Assembly (NCBI GenBank): GCA_017406465.1
Contig: JAFQYM010000017.1
Coordinates: forward strand, 1-64,000
Direction of reading: 5' to 3'
Length of the DNA stretch: 64,000 nucleotides
Source: Kiritimatiellia bacterium
GTDB lineage: Bacteria > Verrucomicrobiota > Kiritimatiellia > RFP12 > UBA1067
Position 1 is the stretch's first letter, and every line of letters starts with the position of its first letter. Below the pieces are notes generated by a model. That model saw only the letters and a program-made list of their open reading frames with translations. It did not search any database and was not told where the DNA came from. Shown in pieces: positions 55,074-64,000 of the stretch. Position numbers and translations under genes: made by a program.

Positions 55074-56192
55074 TCATTTTCCTAAGGGCTTCACGTGCTT
55101 GAGATCGTTCGCGTCATTCGGCGGCGCCCACAGATGGAACCCGGCCGTTATCTTGCGCTCGACGCCATTCCTGAACAGCTTGCCGTCCCTGACGCGGTGG
55201 CGTTTCGCCGACGGCTTAATGGACTTGCAGTGGTTGCCCTCTATCGTGTACAGTTTTTCGCCGTCGCGGTACGCCACGATCAACTTGTGTCCGCCGTTTA
55301 TGCGGATGTAGTCGCCCGTACGTATCTCCTCCGGGTCGGAAAACCGTTCGGAGCCGCCGTCATACCGCTTCCCGAACACATACATCGAAAAGTCGTTGGC
55401 AAAGGCGGCGCATGCATACCGGCGATGCTTTGGATGCCATGAGATGATGGGGAAATGGCCCCTGCCCCATGGGGCGTTCGGGCGGTAGACGTATTCGCCG
55501 TAGAGTTCGCTGACGCGCTTATGGTAGTCCGCCATCGTATTGACTGGCGGGGCCTCGCGCGCCAATACCACGCTGCACTGGTTGGTCAAGGCATGCCCCT
55601 CTGTCATCGGCCTCAACACGTCCTGCAGGATGACCTTGTAGTCGGTCTCGCCGACCGATGCGGTGCCAAGCTGCTTGCAGTCGCAATTGCCGGCAACGCG
55701 TCCTGTCAGCTCTACCGGCTCCTTGCCCCTGGCAAAATACAGCAGGTTCTGCTCCTTGGTCTTGTAGTTCCGCAAATCCCACTTGATACTGCCGAACACG
55801 TCCTCCGCAACGAACCAGCGCTCGACGCATTCCTTTTCCCCTGGTTTCACGGGAACGGAAAGCTCCACCGCCTTGCCATCCTTTGAGACCGCCGTCAGGC
55901 AAAACGGCTCGTCGACAAGCATCACTGCGAGCGACTTGTTCGGCGAAAGCCGAGTCTCGGACATTACGGGGCTGATCTTCTCCACCTTCGCGGCGGGCAT
56001 TGGCGAGACGAGAACCGGCGCACTCTTGCGAAGCGCCGAGACCACATTCGCCGGAAGCGCAATGGACTTTGCGAATCCCGGCACGGCAGGGAATACCGCA
56101 AGCGCAACCGCCGCCGCCCTTTTGCAGGGGCCGGCGAGCACGCCACGCCGCGCGGTCATGCACGCGAACAGAGTCATCAAGGAATTCAACAT
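55074..56192 (-). CDS. Secreted protein with possible NlpC/CHAP-like cysteine hydrolase fold
   Basis: A 372-aa protein with a basic N-terminus and hydrophobic segment (AAAVALAVFPAVPGFA). The C-terminal ~130 residues show YACAAFANDFSMYVFG with a Cys, then GDYIRINGGHKLIVAYRDG with a His and YTIEGNHCKS, a Cys-His-polar pattern like NlpC/P60 or CHAP cell-wall hydrolases. This is a resemblance, not a clear match. ATG 56192 has AAAGGA 8 nt upstream. It lies 43 nt after the autotransporter-like gene. Confidence 0.58.
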   Translation of the reverse strand: MLNSLMTLFACMTARRGVLAGPCKRAAAVALAVFPAVPGFAKSIALPANVVSALRKSAPVLVSPMPAAKVEKISPVMSETRLSPNKSLAVMLVDEPFCLTAVSKDGKAVELSVPVKPGEKECVERWFVAEDVFGSIKWDLRNYKTKEQNLLYFARGKEPVELTGRVAGNCDCKQLGTASVGETDYKVILQDVLRPMTEGHALTNQCSVVLAREAPPVNTMADYHKRVSELYGEYVYRPNAPWGRGHFPIISWHPKHRRYACAAFANDFSMYVFGKRYDGGSERFSDPEEIRTGDYIRINGGHKLIVAYRDGEKLYTIEGNHCKSIKPSAKRHRVRDGKLFRNGVERKITAGFHLWAPPNDANDLKHVKPLGK

Positions 56193-56235
56193 TGCCAAAA
56201 TCCTTTCTGCCATGGCAAGGGCCAACGGCCTGTCC

Positions 56236-58717
56236 CTACCTGACGACGATTACCGTGCCCATCGGCTTGACGGAGAGGACGATATTGCCGTCGGCGTTGA
56301 CGCTGAGGCCTTTCGCCCAATCCGGCGCGCCGGCGGCGAGCGCAACGTCTTTGCCCGCGAACGCGCCGCCCTGCGTCAGCACGGTCGCACTGCCTCCTGG
56401 CTTCACGCCATCCGCAGCGGAGACCTTCACCGCGATCGTCCCGCTCGCCGTCACGGTCTTGCCCGTCACGTCGAGAACCGGAGCTGTCGCATTGTCCGTG
56501 TAGTTGAACGCAAGCGTCGTCCCCGCCGCAAGCGACAGGTTGCCACCGAGCGCGACCGTGCCAGACTGCGCCAGCTTCAGGGTCGATGTCCCCTGCAGCG
56601 TCACCGTGCCCTTCCCGGGCCTCGCGTTCGGCATGACGGACACCGTTGCGGAATCCTGCACCGTCAGCCCACCGGCAAAGATGTTGCCGTCCGACGTGTT
56701 GGCGAACACGAACCCGCCGCAGCCTTTGACGTTGACCTTGAACGCATTGGCGCTGTTCGCGTTTTCCGCCGCAATGGGCGCCTCGCAGGTTATCGTGCGA
56801 CCGACGGACGGATCGTAGTAGTCGGAAGTGTCGAATGTGAGAGTGGATGTGGTCGTGCTGTTGTGCTTGTAGATCGCAGGATTGGCGGTGTCGGTGTGGC
56901 CGTAATCTTCGTAACGCATCGTCCAGTCGGCGCTTGAACCAATCTCCATCGATCCCGAGTTGTACACCCTTATGTAGCCTACCCCGCGAACAATGCCGCC
57001 GGAACCAATCACCGCCTTGCTTCCCCCCGACGTATACGGCACGAAATACGCACCATTGGAGATCCTTATGCCTCCAACGACAAGAACGCCGTTTCCTCCA
57101 TTCGCTAGGTAGTGCGTCGGGCGGTTATTACCTCCCTTGACCTGAAACTCTCCCTCGACGATGAACGTCCCGGAAAGGTTGTCCAGAAGCCGTTTCCCAT
57201 CATTATTGTTATGATCGATTTTGGCGCTTTTGACGACCGCCTTGCCGCCGACCTCTACAGTGAAGTCGCCATTGTGCTTGTAGAAGCATCCGTTCGGCAG
57301 ACGGTATTCGCCGTCGCTCTTCACCGTGGTGTTGGCGATTTCCGTATGGTCGCCGGAAACGGTGAGCGTGTACAGACCGTGGATGTTGGTGGCGCGCGCG
57401 AGTTTCACGCCCGTCGCGCCGCCGCTGAACTTGACCGCGCCGGGATTCTGCACAACGTCGATGTTCGTCGCGAAACCGACTGGAGTTGCCAATTCCATGG
57501 TGCTTGCGGAATTGTTCTCCACGTTGGACACGCCAGAAAACGCGCCGTCGCCACCGATCGACACCGAGGCGCAATACCGTTGAAACACGATGGACGACGG
57601 CGAGAGCGTCACCCCCTCGGGAACGGTCAGCGAGGCGGACGTCGTGCAGAAGAACACGGCGGGGATGCCGCTGGGGACGGCCCCGCCCGTCCAGTTTGCG
57701 CCAACGCTCAAATCGCCGTCCGCCGGGCCGACATACCAGCCGGGGGCGTGCGCGGTGCAGGTGACGACGATGGACTTGCCGTCGGCGCCGAACGCCGCCG
57801 TGAACGCCGCCGCCGCCGGACACGTAACGCCGGAGAGGTCGAGGTCGCTGAGGTCTTCCGTGGACGTCAGCACCGTGATGGGCGTATCGAGAGCCGGAAT
57901 GCCGACAAGCTCGAGCCCGTGCGAAAGAATCGCCGCCGCGTTGTCGTGCGAGACGTCGAGCACGGTGCCGGGCATGACGGATGTCTTGCCTGTGTATTCC
58001 GCCGCGCCGACGAGCGCGACGCTGCCGCCGCCAGTCAATAGGACGTTTCCGGCCTCGCTGGATTTGTCGTTGAGCGCCGCGTTGATTGTCAGGGTGCCGC
58101 CGGCGGTGTCATACGTCGCGCCAGCCGCTCCAACGTTCACCGTAAGGCTTGCGGCGATGGACGTCGCCTTCAACGTTGCGCTGTCAAAGACGAGCGTCCC
58201 GGATCCGGAAACGGCCCCCGTCTCGTATGAAACGAAGTGATTGCCGTCGCCGAGCCTTAGATGTCCGTTAACGGAGAGGTTTGATTTGTACGTGCCCCTC
58301 TGAATGTGCAAACCGCCCCCATTGACACTAAACGAAACACTGGGTTTGGAAAAACCGTGGGCATCGTCTTCCGCAGAGAAGACGACCGGCTGGCTCTCGC
58401 TTCCAGCGTTGAAGCTCAACGCGCTGCCAAAGGTTCCGACGGTTCTGAATGTGATGATTTTCGGATTCCAGCCGGACGCAAACTTGCTGCTGTTGAGGTT
58501 GTTCAACACCGACTCGTCGATGTTCCAGTTGCAACCGGTAGGCACGGAACTTGGAGTTGACCACCTGGGGTCGCTCTGTTTACGGGAATTGTAGCGCCAG
58601 TTGCTCGCGTCGTCCCAGTAGAATGGGGACGAACCGCCGCCGTACCATGCCACGTAAGCCGCACGCAACCATGACTGCGGCAAGAATTGGCATCGTCTTC
58701 ATTGTATCAAGCATCAT
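56236..58717 (-). pseudogene. Autotransporter-like beta-strand-repeat protein, frameshifted at the signal peptide
   Basis: An ~815-codon beta-rich passenger with autotransporter-associated strand repeats (LLTGGGSVALVGAAEYTGKT, GTVTLQGTSTLKLAQSGTVA, LGGNLSLAAGTTLAFNY) and Gly/Thr/Val bias, but no C-terminal barrel or PEP-CTERM sorting tail. The strong AAGGAGG and ATG at 58717 start a signal peptide (MKTMPILAAVMVACG) in one frame, while the mature part (AAYVAWYGGGSSPFYW) continues in another; the shift lies near 58670. Loss of GC in a GC run would explain it. It may be a pseudogene, a phase-variable gene or an assembly error. Confidence 0.68.
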
Positions 58718-58747
58718 GCTATCCTCCTTATGACGGATTATGAAGAT

Positions 58748-58758
58748 AGTATAGCACA
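58748..58758 (-). promoter_or_regulatory. Promoter-like motif before the autotransporter-like gene
   Basis: Reads TTGTGCTATAC on the minus strand, ~31 nt upstream of the ATG at 58717. Confidence 0.4.
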
Positions 58759-58800
58759 ACCGTTGCAGCCGCCTCAACGCCGAATTCTTATAAAATACAA

Positions 58801-58825
58801 AAGGCGGATTATAAAATATGAAAGC
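58801..58825. repeat. 25-bp direct repeat, left copy
   Basis: AAGGCGGATTATAAAATATG then AAAGC. A 24/25 match to 60113-60137 in the same orientation. The two copies flank the DUF4143 ATPase gene. Confidence 0.75.
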
Positions 58826-58834
58826 GAGATAAGG

Positions 58835-60019
58835 TCACAAGAACCTATCCACCTCACACGAGAAGAACATTTCCGGAGACATGCCTTGCCCCCCTATCAG
58901 ATATGGCTTTGCACGAGCATACTTGGCCTTGAATTCCTTCATTCCAGAAACGCTGTCCGCATCTTCGGACTTCACCTCCATCGCGACGAGCCGATCGCCT
59001 TTACTCAGGACGAAATCGACCTCCTTGTTGCCAATGTTCCAGTATCGCAGCTGGATGTCGTTTCTACGGCAGCCCGGTATGAGACGCGCACCAACGGCAG
59101 ACTCAAAGACATGTCCCCATAGTTCATGTCGCGAACGGAGATCATCGAATCCGTATGGAAGCATCGCCGTCATCAGCGCCGTGTTGCAAACCGCCAGTTT
59201 TGGGCTGGACGCCTTGACACGGACTACCTCTTCATAGTATTTCTCTATCCCCATGACCAGTCCCGCCTCGCCAAGTAGCGCAAGGTAATGCGCAAGCGTC
59301 GTGGCGTTTCCAGCGTCTTGGAGCTGTCCAAGCATTTTCTGATAGGACAGAATCTTGCCCGAATATGTGCAGGCCAGCGCAAAGAGCTGACGAAGAAGAG
59401 CTGGCTTTGAAATGCGCTCAAGCTGAATTATGTCGCGACTTATGCTCGGCTCTATAATCGACTCCCTAAGATATGCCCTCCAGCGCTCCTCGTCTCGGAT
59501 GTATGAAACCGCGCCGGGATACCCTCCGAACATCACAAAATCGTCAATCGAAAACCCAAATGCCTCATTCATCTGCTCGTAGGACCAGTGCCATGCCTCA
59601 ATGAGTTCAAAGCGCCCCTCAAGACTCTCATTCAAGCCCTTTTGAAGCAAGAGACGAGAACTCCCGAGAATCAGAACCTTCAAGGGAACATCTTCGAACG
59701 TATCTTCATCCCAAAGTCGCTTGACGACCTCGGACCACCCTACAATCTTCTGCACTTCATCGACAACAAGAAGATATTCCCCAAGAGACTTTGCCTGAAG
59801 CCGAGCTTGTTGCCACTCGCTCTCCAACCATGCAAGGGGATTTACGCCCAGTCCCTCTGCAAGTCGGTATGTGAACGGCTTGCCATAATGCTTCAGGGCT
59901 TGCTTGACGGCAGTCGTCTTGCCAACTTGCCTGGGCCCGGCGACAACTTGAATCCGAAGCCGTTTCTCATTTAAACGACTCGCTATTATCTTTACCAGCG
60001 GCAATTCATACATAATCAT
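58835..60019 (-). CDS. DUF4143-type AAA ATPase
   Basis: A 394-aa ATPase: Walker A GPRQVGKTTAVKQAL, Walker B EYLLVVDEVQKI, and a C-terminal DUF4143 part with LRYWNIGNKEVDFVLS and VAMEVKS, the pattern of a PD-(D/E)XK-like nuclease fold. These proteins are frequent in gut anaerobes, mobile-like and uncharacterised. The start is ATG 60019 with a weak ribosome site; the frame is open 58 codons further through the direct repeat. It is flanked by 25-bp direct repeats and has a truncated relative at 28130. Confidence 0.88.
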   Translation of the reverse strand: MIMYELPLVKIIASRLNEKRLRIQVVAGPRQVGKTTAVKQALKHYGKPFTYRLAEGLGVNPLAWLESEWQQARLQAKSLGEYLLVVDEVQKIVGWSEVVKRLWDEDTFEDVPLKVLILGSSRLLLQKGLNESLEGRFELIEAWHWSYEQMNEAFGFSIDDFVMFGGYPGAVSYIRDEERWRAYLRESIIEPSISRDIIQLERISKPALLRQLFALACTYSGKILSYQKMLGQLQDAGNATTLAHYLALLGEAGLVMGIEKYYEEVVRVKASSPKLAVCNTALMTAMLPYGFDDLRSRHELWGHVFESAVGARLIPGCRRNDIQLRYWNIGNKEVDFVLSKGDRLVAMEVKSEDADSVSGMKEFKAKYARAKPYLIGGQGMSPEMFFSCEVDRFL

Positions 60020-60056
60020 TCGTCCCACTGAACAAATTTGTTCACTTCGATGAGGA

Positions 60057-60069
60057 TTATACAATATGA
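60057..60069 (-). promoter_or_regulatory. Promoter of the DUF4143 gene
   Basis: Reads CATATTGTATAAT on the minus strand, 38 nt upstream of the ATG at 60019. Confidence 0.5.
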
Positions 60070-60112
60070 GGGTCGCCCCTGTCAAGGGAGGCGCGACAGT
60101 TCTTGGATACGA

Positions 60113-60137
60113 AAGGCGGCTTATAAAATATGAAAGC
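60113..60137. repeat. 25-bp direct repeat, right copy
   Basis: AAGGCGGCTTATAAAATATG then AAAGC, the partner of 58801-58825. It lies between the divergent promoters of the DUF4143 gene and the regulator. Confidence 0.75.
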
Positions 60138-60186
60138 CGCCGCACCCTTGCCATGTAGCAGGAAGTATGGTAGAATCCATGAGCAA

Positions 60187-61368
60187 ATGGCACATTCTAT
60201 AAAGAACATTCGGCAGATGCGGACAGTCGCCGTGGTATGCGGGGAAAACGACTTCTGCACCGAACTGATAAAGGGCATATCGCAATACGCCCATGCTCGG
60301 CACAATTTCATTCTGCGGCATTTCCCGCCTCGCTATATCGACGAAGGCGGATCCTTCGCCGGTTGCGACGGAATCATTGCCGCTGCCTACACACGAAAGC
60401 GCACCCTTCGGCTGAAAGAGACAGGGCTGCCGATTGTCGATCTCTCAGGCGAAGTCGAAGACGACCCCACGTTCATTTGCGTGGACATTGACATCGACAA
60501 GGCGGCGGCAATGGCCGCAGAAACCTTTCTTCGACGCGGATTCACCAGTTTCGCATACTTGGGATACCTTGGGCGACGCTACTCTGACAACATGGGAGAG
60601 GCCTTTGAGTCGGCGTTGGGCAAGGGGGGGCATGACTGCATCAGATTCGACACGGACATCACGATCGAAGCCGGCAAATCGGCCAACGCAAACAAGAAAC
60701 GCCTCAAGAAATGGGCCGCCGACCTTCCAGCCCATACCGCCGTATTTTGCTTCAACGACGTGTTTGCCGATGTCCTGCGACAGAGCTGCCTCGACCTTGG
60801 AAGGTCGATTCCAGACGAAATCGCCATATTGGGCAGTTGCAACCATGTATTCCTGTGCGAACGACCGCCAGTCACGCTGTCCTCCATTGACCTTAACTAC
60901 CATGACCTTGGCTACGCCGCAATGAGAATTTTGGCGTCAGCCATAGAAAACCCCGTCAAGCCGAAACCACGCCCCACCTTCCGCACAACCACAATGAAGG
61001 TCGTCGAACGGGAATCGACGGCGGTCTATCCCGTCGAACCGCCCTGGCTTGCAAGAGCCCTTTCTCTTTTGGAAATCAACATGGACCGTCCGATGACGAC
61101 TGCCGACCTCGCAACGGAAGCGGGAGTGTCGCAGCCGACGTTTCAGGCCGCAATGCGCAAGCAATTCGGGATGCGCACCGGCGAATACATCCTTTCGGTG
61201 AAGATGCGCGAGGCACAGCGACTCATCGACGAAGGACGCCTCAGCATGAAGGAAATCGCCGCCCGCACCGGCTTCGCCAACCAGAGCTACTTCACCAACG
61301 TCTACAAGAAATACTACGGCCGCGCACCGAGCAAGAGAGCCATCTGCCGCTCTACCTGGCGTACTTAA
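60187..61368 (+). CDS. XylR-type transcriptional regulator (LacI-like plus AraC)
   Basis: A 393-aa regulator on the plus strand. Residues ~10-275 are a periplasmic-binding-like sensor (TVAVVCGENDFCTELIKGIS, FICVDIDIDKAAAMAAETFL, DEIAILGSCNHVFLCE). The C-terminal ~100 residues carry two AraC helix-turn-helix motifs (ADLATEAGVSQPTFQAAMRK and MKEIAARTGFANQSYFTNVY). XylR relatives sense sugars. Targets are unknown, with the divergent DUF4143 gene as one candidate. ATG 60187 lies ~10 nt after a TATGGTAGAAT box, suggesting a very short leader; its 3' end overlaps the convergent protease gene by 17 nt. Confidence 0.88.
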   Translation: MAHSIKNIRQMRTVAVVCGENDFCTELIKGISQYAHARHNFILRHFPPRYIDEGGSFAGCDGIIAAAYTRKRTLRLKETGLPIVDLSGEVEDDPTFICVDIDIDKAAAMAAETFLRRGFTSFAYLGYLGRRYSDNMGEAFESALGKGGHDCIRFDTDITIEAGKSANANKKRLKKWAADLPAHTAVFCFNDVFADVLRQSCLDLGRSIPDEIAILGSCNHVFLCERPPVTLSSIDLNYHDLGYAAMRILASAIENPVKPKPRPTFRTTTMKVVERESTAVYPVEPPWLARALSLLEINMDRPMTTADLATEAGVSQPTFQAAMRKQFGMRTGEYILSVKMREAQRLIDEGRLSMKEIAARTGFANQSYFTNVYKKYYGRAPSKRAICRSTWRT

Positions 61369-64000
61369 GCGGCGGTGGCGGCGCGGCCTTGCGAGCAGCG
61401 GCCTCCTTTGCAAGCGCCTTGATAGCCGCGTCGAGCTGCGGATCGCGTCCTGCGGCGATGTCGGCCGGCGTCGTCTCCACCTCGATGTCGGGCTTCGCGC
61501 CGTGGCATTCCATGTCGGTTCCGTCGGGGAGGAAGAATCCGATGCGAGGCCGCCGCATGACGCCGTAGTCGAGAAGGCAAAGATCGAAAGTCCCGATCAC
61601 GTCACCAGCCGTCTCGGTGCCGACGACCTTGGCGCGGCCGAGAGTCTTCATCGCGTGGGTGAACTCCTCGGCGTTAGACTGGCTGCGCTCGTTTGCGAGC
61701 ACGACGACTGGAAGCGACGTAATGACGGGCCGCCCGAAGCGGGAGATTATGTAGCCCTCGTCCTCGACGCCGCGATAGAGCGTACGGACATGGCGGCGTC
61801 CGCAGAGTATGTCGATGAGCCGGTCTGCCGTGTGTCCGCCGGTGTTGAAGCGCACGTCGATGATCACGCCGTCCTTGCCGAAGCATTCCGCGAACACCGC
61901 GTCGGTGAACGCGTCCGCCGTGTCGTCTCGCATCGCGTCTATTGCGAGGTAGCCGAAGTTGCCCTTCTCGCGCACGTGTCTGCGTATCTCGACGACCTCT
62001 GCCGCGCGAAGGAGCTGGCGCGCCTTCGAGAAGTTCACGCCCTCGACTTCGCGTACGAGGGAATTCGTCTCGCCCTCGCGCTTGACAGAGAGCGTGAACT
62101 TGTGCGGCAGGGGAACTGTCATGGGCTCCGCGTAGTCCATCCCGGGAAACACCTCCTTGCCGTCTATCGAAAGGACTATGTCGCCCGCCAAGAGGCCCTC
62201 GCGGCCGCGGTCAGCCGGCGAATCGCGTATAACGTCCTTGACGCGCCACCCCTCGCCCTTCCAGTCGGGATCGAAGCGGGTGCCGAGATGCGAGGTGATC
62301 GGCTTCCAGTCGCTTGAACTTGCCGCCGGGATCCAGCGCGACCGCGTCGCGTTGTTCGCCCAGAAGCCGAAATGCGAGCCATCCACCTCGCCGTACATCA
62401 TCTCCATGACATGGGCAAAGACGCTCCACGCGGGAGCGTTGCGGGCGGCGAGAATGTATTTCTCCCTGACCGCCTGCCAGTCTGTTCCGTGGGTCGCCGG
62501 ATCGCAGAATCCGTCTCGCATGTCGGCCCACGCGATCAAAAAGGCGAGTTCCTGCCAGTCTGCGACGTCGATCGTCTGGTAAACCGTGAAGCCGAACGAC
62601 TTGTCGCCGCGCGTCGGCAGACCGTCAAGTATGCCAAGCGCCACCTCTTCGTCCTTCTTTTCGCCTCCGGACTTTGTCCACGACTTCAGGAGAATCGCCT
62701 TGCCAAACATCTCCTTGTCCTTGTTGTCGGTAATCTTGGCCTTCCATGTCTTGCCGTTCCAGTTCCACGCGAGGGTCCTGCCGTCCGGCGAGAAAAGAGG
62801 ATCCTCGCCTCTCATGCCAAGGTTCCTCACGCGCTCGAAAAGTCCGTCGAAGACAACTCGATACGACCCCTCCCTTACGCCAAGCTCCGCCTTCTCGTGA
62901 GCTTCGTCCTCCGGATCAAGATAGACGTAGAATATGCGCGGATCCCGTCCGCTTGCCGCGCGCTTTCCCGAGAACGCGAGGACGCGCCCGTCGGACGACC
63001 ACGTTGGATCGCCGTCCCAGTCGTAGTTGCGCGAGACATTGTACGGCGCGGGCGTAGGCGAGCCGTCCTCCTCCTTCGCCCAAGTCGGGATTATCCACAC
63101 GTCGCAGTTGCCGTAGCCGTCGCGCAGCGTTGCGGCGACATAGCGTCCGTCGGGCGACCACACGTAGCTGTAACAGTCGGAAGACTGTAACGGCGCGACG
63201 TGACGCACAACGCCGTTCGTGTCGGCAAACGAAAGACGCCCCGCGAGATCGGCCCATGCGAGAGAAGCGCCGTCAGGCGAGACGGACAGACTCCTGCGGC
63301 AAACGTCACCGCTGACAATCCGCTCGCGGACGAACGACACGTTCTTCCACCACGCGAGAGAGGGGTCGGCACGACGGGTGCGCCACACGTCCGCGCCGTC
63401 GCCATGGTCGGAAAGGTAGTAGAGCGTCTCGCCGTCGGGTGAGAACGAGCAGTCGCGCTCGTGCGTCCGCGACATGCCGTGTATCAGGACGGGGCGCCTT
63501 TTCTTCTCGTCTTCGGAAAGCTCCATCGCCCAGACATCGCCGCCCGCAGTGAACGCGACGCCGTTGCCGCCCGGGAGAAACGCATAGTTGCCAAGCCCGT
63601 AGTTATTGTCTGCATTTGAATACCTGTGTCGAACGGTCCGCGGAGACGCAGGGTCGAAGCCGGCAGGCCTGACGGAGATGCGCGTCGCCACCGGCTTCCT
63701 GGCCGTCGGGTCAAGCCGCCAGAAATCGAGCCCCTTGCAGAAAACCATCGTACGCCCGTCGCGCGAAAGCGAAGGCATACGCACATGGTCATCAGAGAAC
63801 GCCGTGATCGCGCAATCCTCGCCCGACTTCAAGTCCCGGTGGCGGACATTCCTCACGCCGCCAGCGCCGGACAGGTAGTAGAACGACTCGCCGCCGGGAG
63901 CCCATATCGGGTCATACGCGCCGTCGCGGCCGGTCACCATGGCCGAGAACTTGCCGCTGTCGCGGTCGTAGAGCCATATCTCACCAGCGAACGACGAGGA
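61352..64000 (-). CDS. Tricorn-type S41 protease (5' end beyond window)
   Basis: At least 882 residues; the frame stays open to the window edge, so the start is missing. The N-terminal part is WD40/TolB-like propeller repeats (SFSPDGETLYYLSDHGDGAD, YVWSPDGRYVAATLRDGYGN, LFSPDGRTLAWNWNG). Then come a PDZ-like segment (SPADRGREGLLAGDIVLSID) and the S41 catalytic core (IIDVRFNTGGHTADRLI and ANERSQSNAEEFTHA, nucleophile Ser). KPDIEVETTPADIAAGRDPQ near the C-terminus is typical of tricorn proteases. It degrades peptides, probably outside the inner membrane; localisation is uncertain because the N-terminus is unseen. Confidence 0.9.
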   Translation of the reverse strand, partial: SSSFAGEIWLYDRDSGKFSAMVTGRDGAYDPIWAPGGESFYYLSGAGGVRNVRHRDLKSGEDCAITAFSDDHVRMPSLSRDGRTMVFCKGLDFWRLDPTARKPVATRISVRPAGFDPASPRTVRHRYSNADNNYGLGNYAFLPGGNGVAFTAGGDVWAMELSEDEKKRRPVLIHGMSRTHERDCSFSPDGETLYYLSDHGDGADVWRTRRADPSLAWWKNVSFVRERIVSGDVCRRSLSVSPDGASLAWADLAGRLSFADTNGVVRHVAPLQSSDCYSYVWSPDGRYVAATLRDGYGNCDVWIIPTWAKEEDGSPTPAPYNVSRNYDWDGDPTWSSDGRVLAFSGKRAASGRDPRIFYVYLDPEDEAHEKAELGVREGSYRVVFDGLFERVRNLGMRGEDPLFSPDGRTLAWNWNGKTWKAKITDNKDKEMFGKAILLKSWTKSGGEKKDEEVALGILDGLPTRGDKSFGFTVYQTIDVADWQELAFLIAWADMRDGFCDPATHGTDWQAVREKYILAARNAPAWSVFAHVMEMMYGEVDGSHFGFWANNATRSRWIPAASSSDWKPITSHLGTRFDPDWKGEGWRVKDVIRDSPADRGREGLLAGDIVLSIDGKEVFPGMDYAEPMTVPLPHKFTLSVKREGETNSLVREVEGVNFSKARQLLRAAEVVEIRRHVREKGNFGYLAIDAMRDDTADAFTDAVFAECFGKDGVIIDVRFNTGGHTADRLIDILCGRRHVRTLYRGVEDEGYIISRFGRPVITSLPVVVLANERSQSNAEEFTHAMKTLGRAKVVGTETAGDVIGTFDLCLLDYGVMRRPRIGFFLPDGTDMECHGAKPDIEVETTPADIAAGRDPQLDAAIKALAKEAAARKAAPPPPLKYAR

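Overview
The window looks like chromosomal DNA from a bacterium of the Planctomycetes-Verrucomicrobia-Chlamydiae group, most plausibly a Kiritimatiellota/Verrucomicrobiota relative. This is inferred from gene content and not from a marker gene: a biotin-dependent sodium pump (OadG/OadA/OadB), a large autotransporter-like beta-strand-repeat protein, a XylR-type (LacI-like plus AraC) regulator, a tricorn-type S41 protease, many small lipoproteins, and many short-period dispersed repeats. I saw no rRNA, tRNA or CRISPR array. Almost every gene lies on the minus strand; the only well-supported plus-strand gene is the regulator at 60187-61368.

Layout. 1-3.5 kb: a DUF1349 lipoprotein, a MITE-like element, a NERD-domain protein and a secreted DnaJ-type zinc-finger protein. 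3.5-15.4 kb: a compact eight-gene minus-strand operon that looks like a defence island and is visibly more AT-rich than its flanks. In transcription order it encodes a 985-aa protein with two GHKL ATPase modules, a receiver-like protein, a C5 methyltransferase, a GmrSD-like DUF262/HNH protein, a second C5 methyltransferase, a PD-(D/E)XK nuclease candidate, a small protein and an ASCH-RadC fusion. 15.7-31.6 kb: Nudix, RhuM-like, nitroreductase, HisF, histidine phosphatase, an LRR/fucosidase-like fusion, a DUF3999-DUF2339 pair, hydrolases, membrane proteins and a Fic protein.

31.7-41.8 kb: a TetR-headed envelope cluster of lipoproteins, an LplT/PlsC-type fusion, an alpha/beta hydrolase and an 826-aa tandem-repeat lipoprotein. 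Short 9-nt-period repeats fill its gene junctions. They contribute reading frame, stop codons, ribosome-binding sites and two paralogous 31-aa microORFs that are start-stop coupled to neighbouring genes. 42-45.7 kb: a DUF2235 hydrolase, an IS110-family element with a structured non-coding end (a possible bridge RNA) and an MFS gene that appears truncated next to it.

45.7-49.9 kb: hisI-oadG-oadA-oadB. 50-53.4 kb: thiE, queE, rsmE and a NahK-like kinase. 53.5-58.7 kb: a nucleoside-hydrolase-like protein, a sugar-transporter remnant, a secreted putative cysteine hydrolase and a frameshifted autotransporter-like gene. 58.8-64 kb: a DUF4143 ATPase flanked by 25-bp direct repeats, the XylR-like regulator and a tricorn protease running off the window.

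Two themes recur. A promoter-like motif, TTTTGGTATAAT in the direction of transcription, precedes many transcription units and sometimes sits so close to the start codon that the mRNA would be leaderless. The dispersed repeats repeatedly lie exactly at gene starts and stops.
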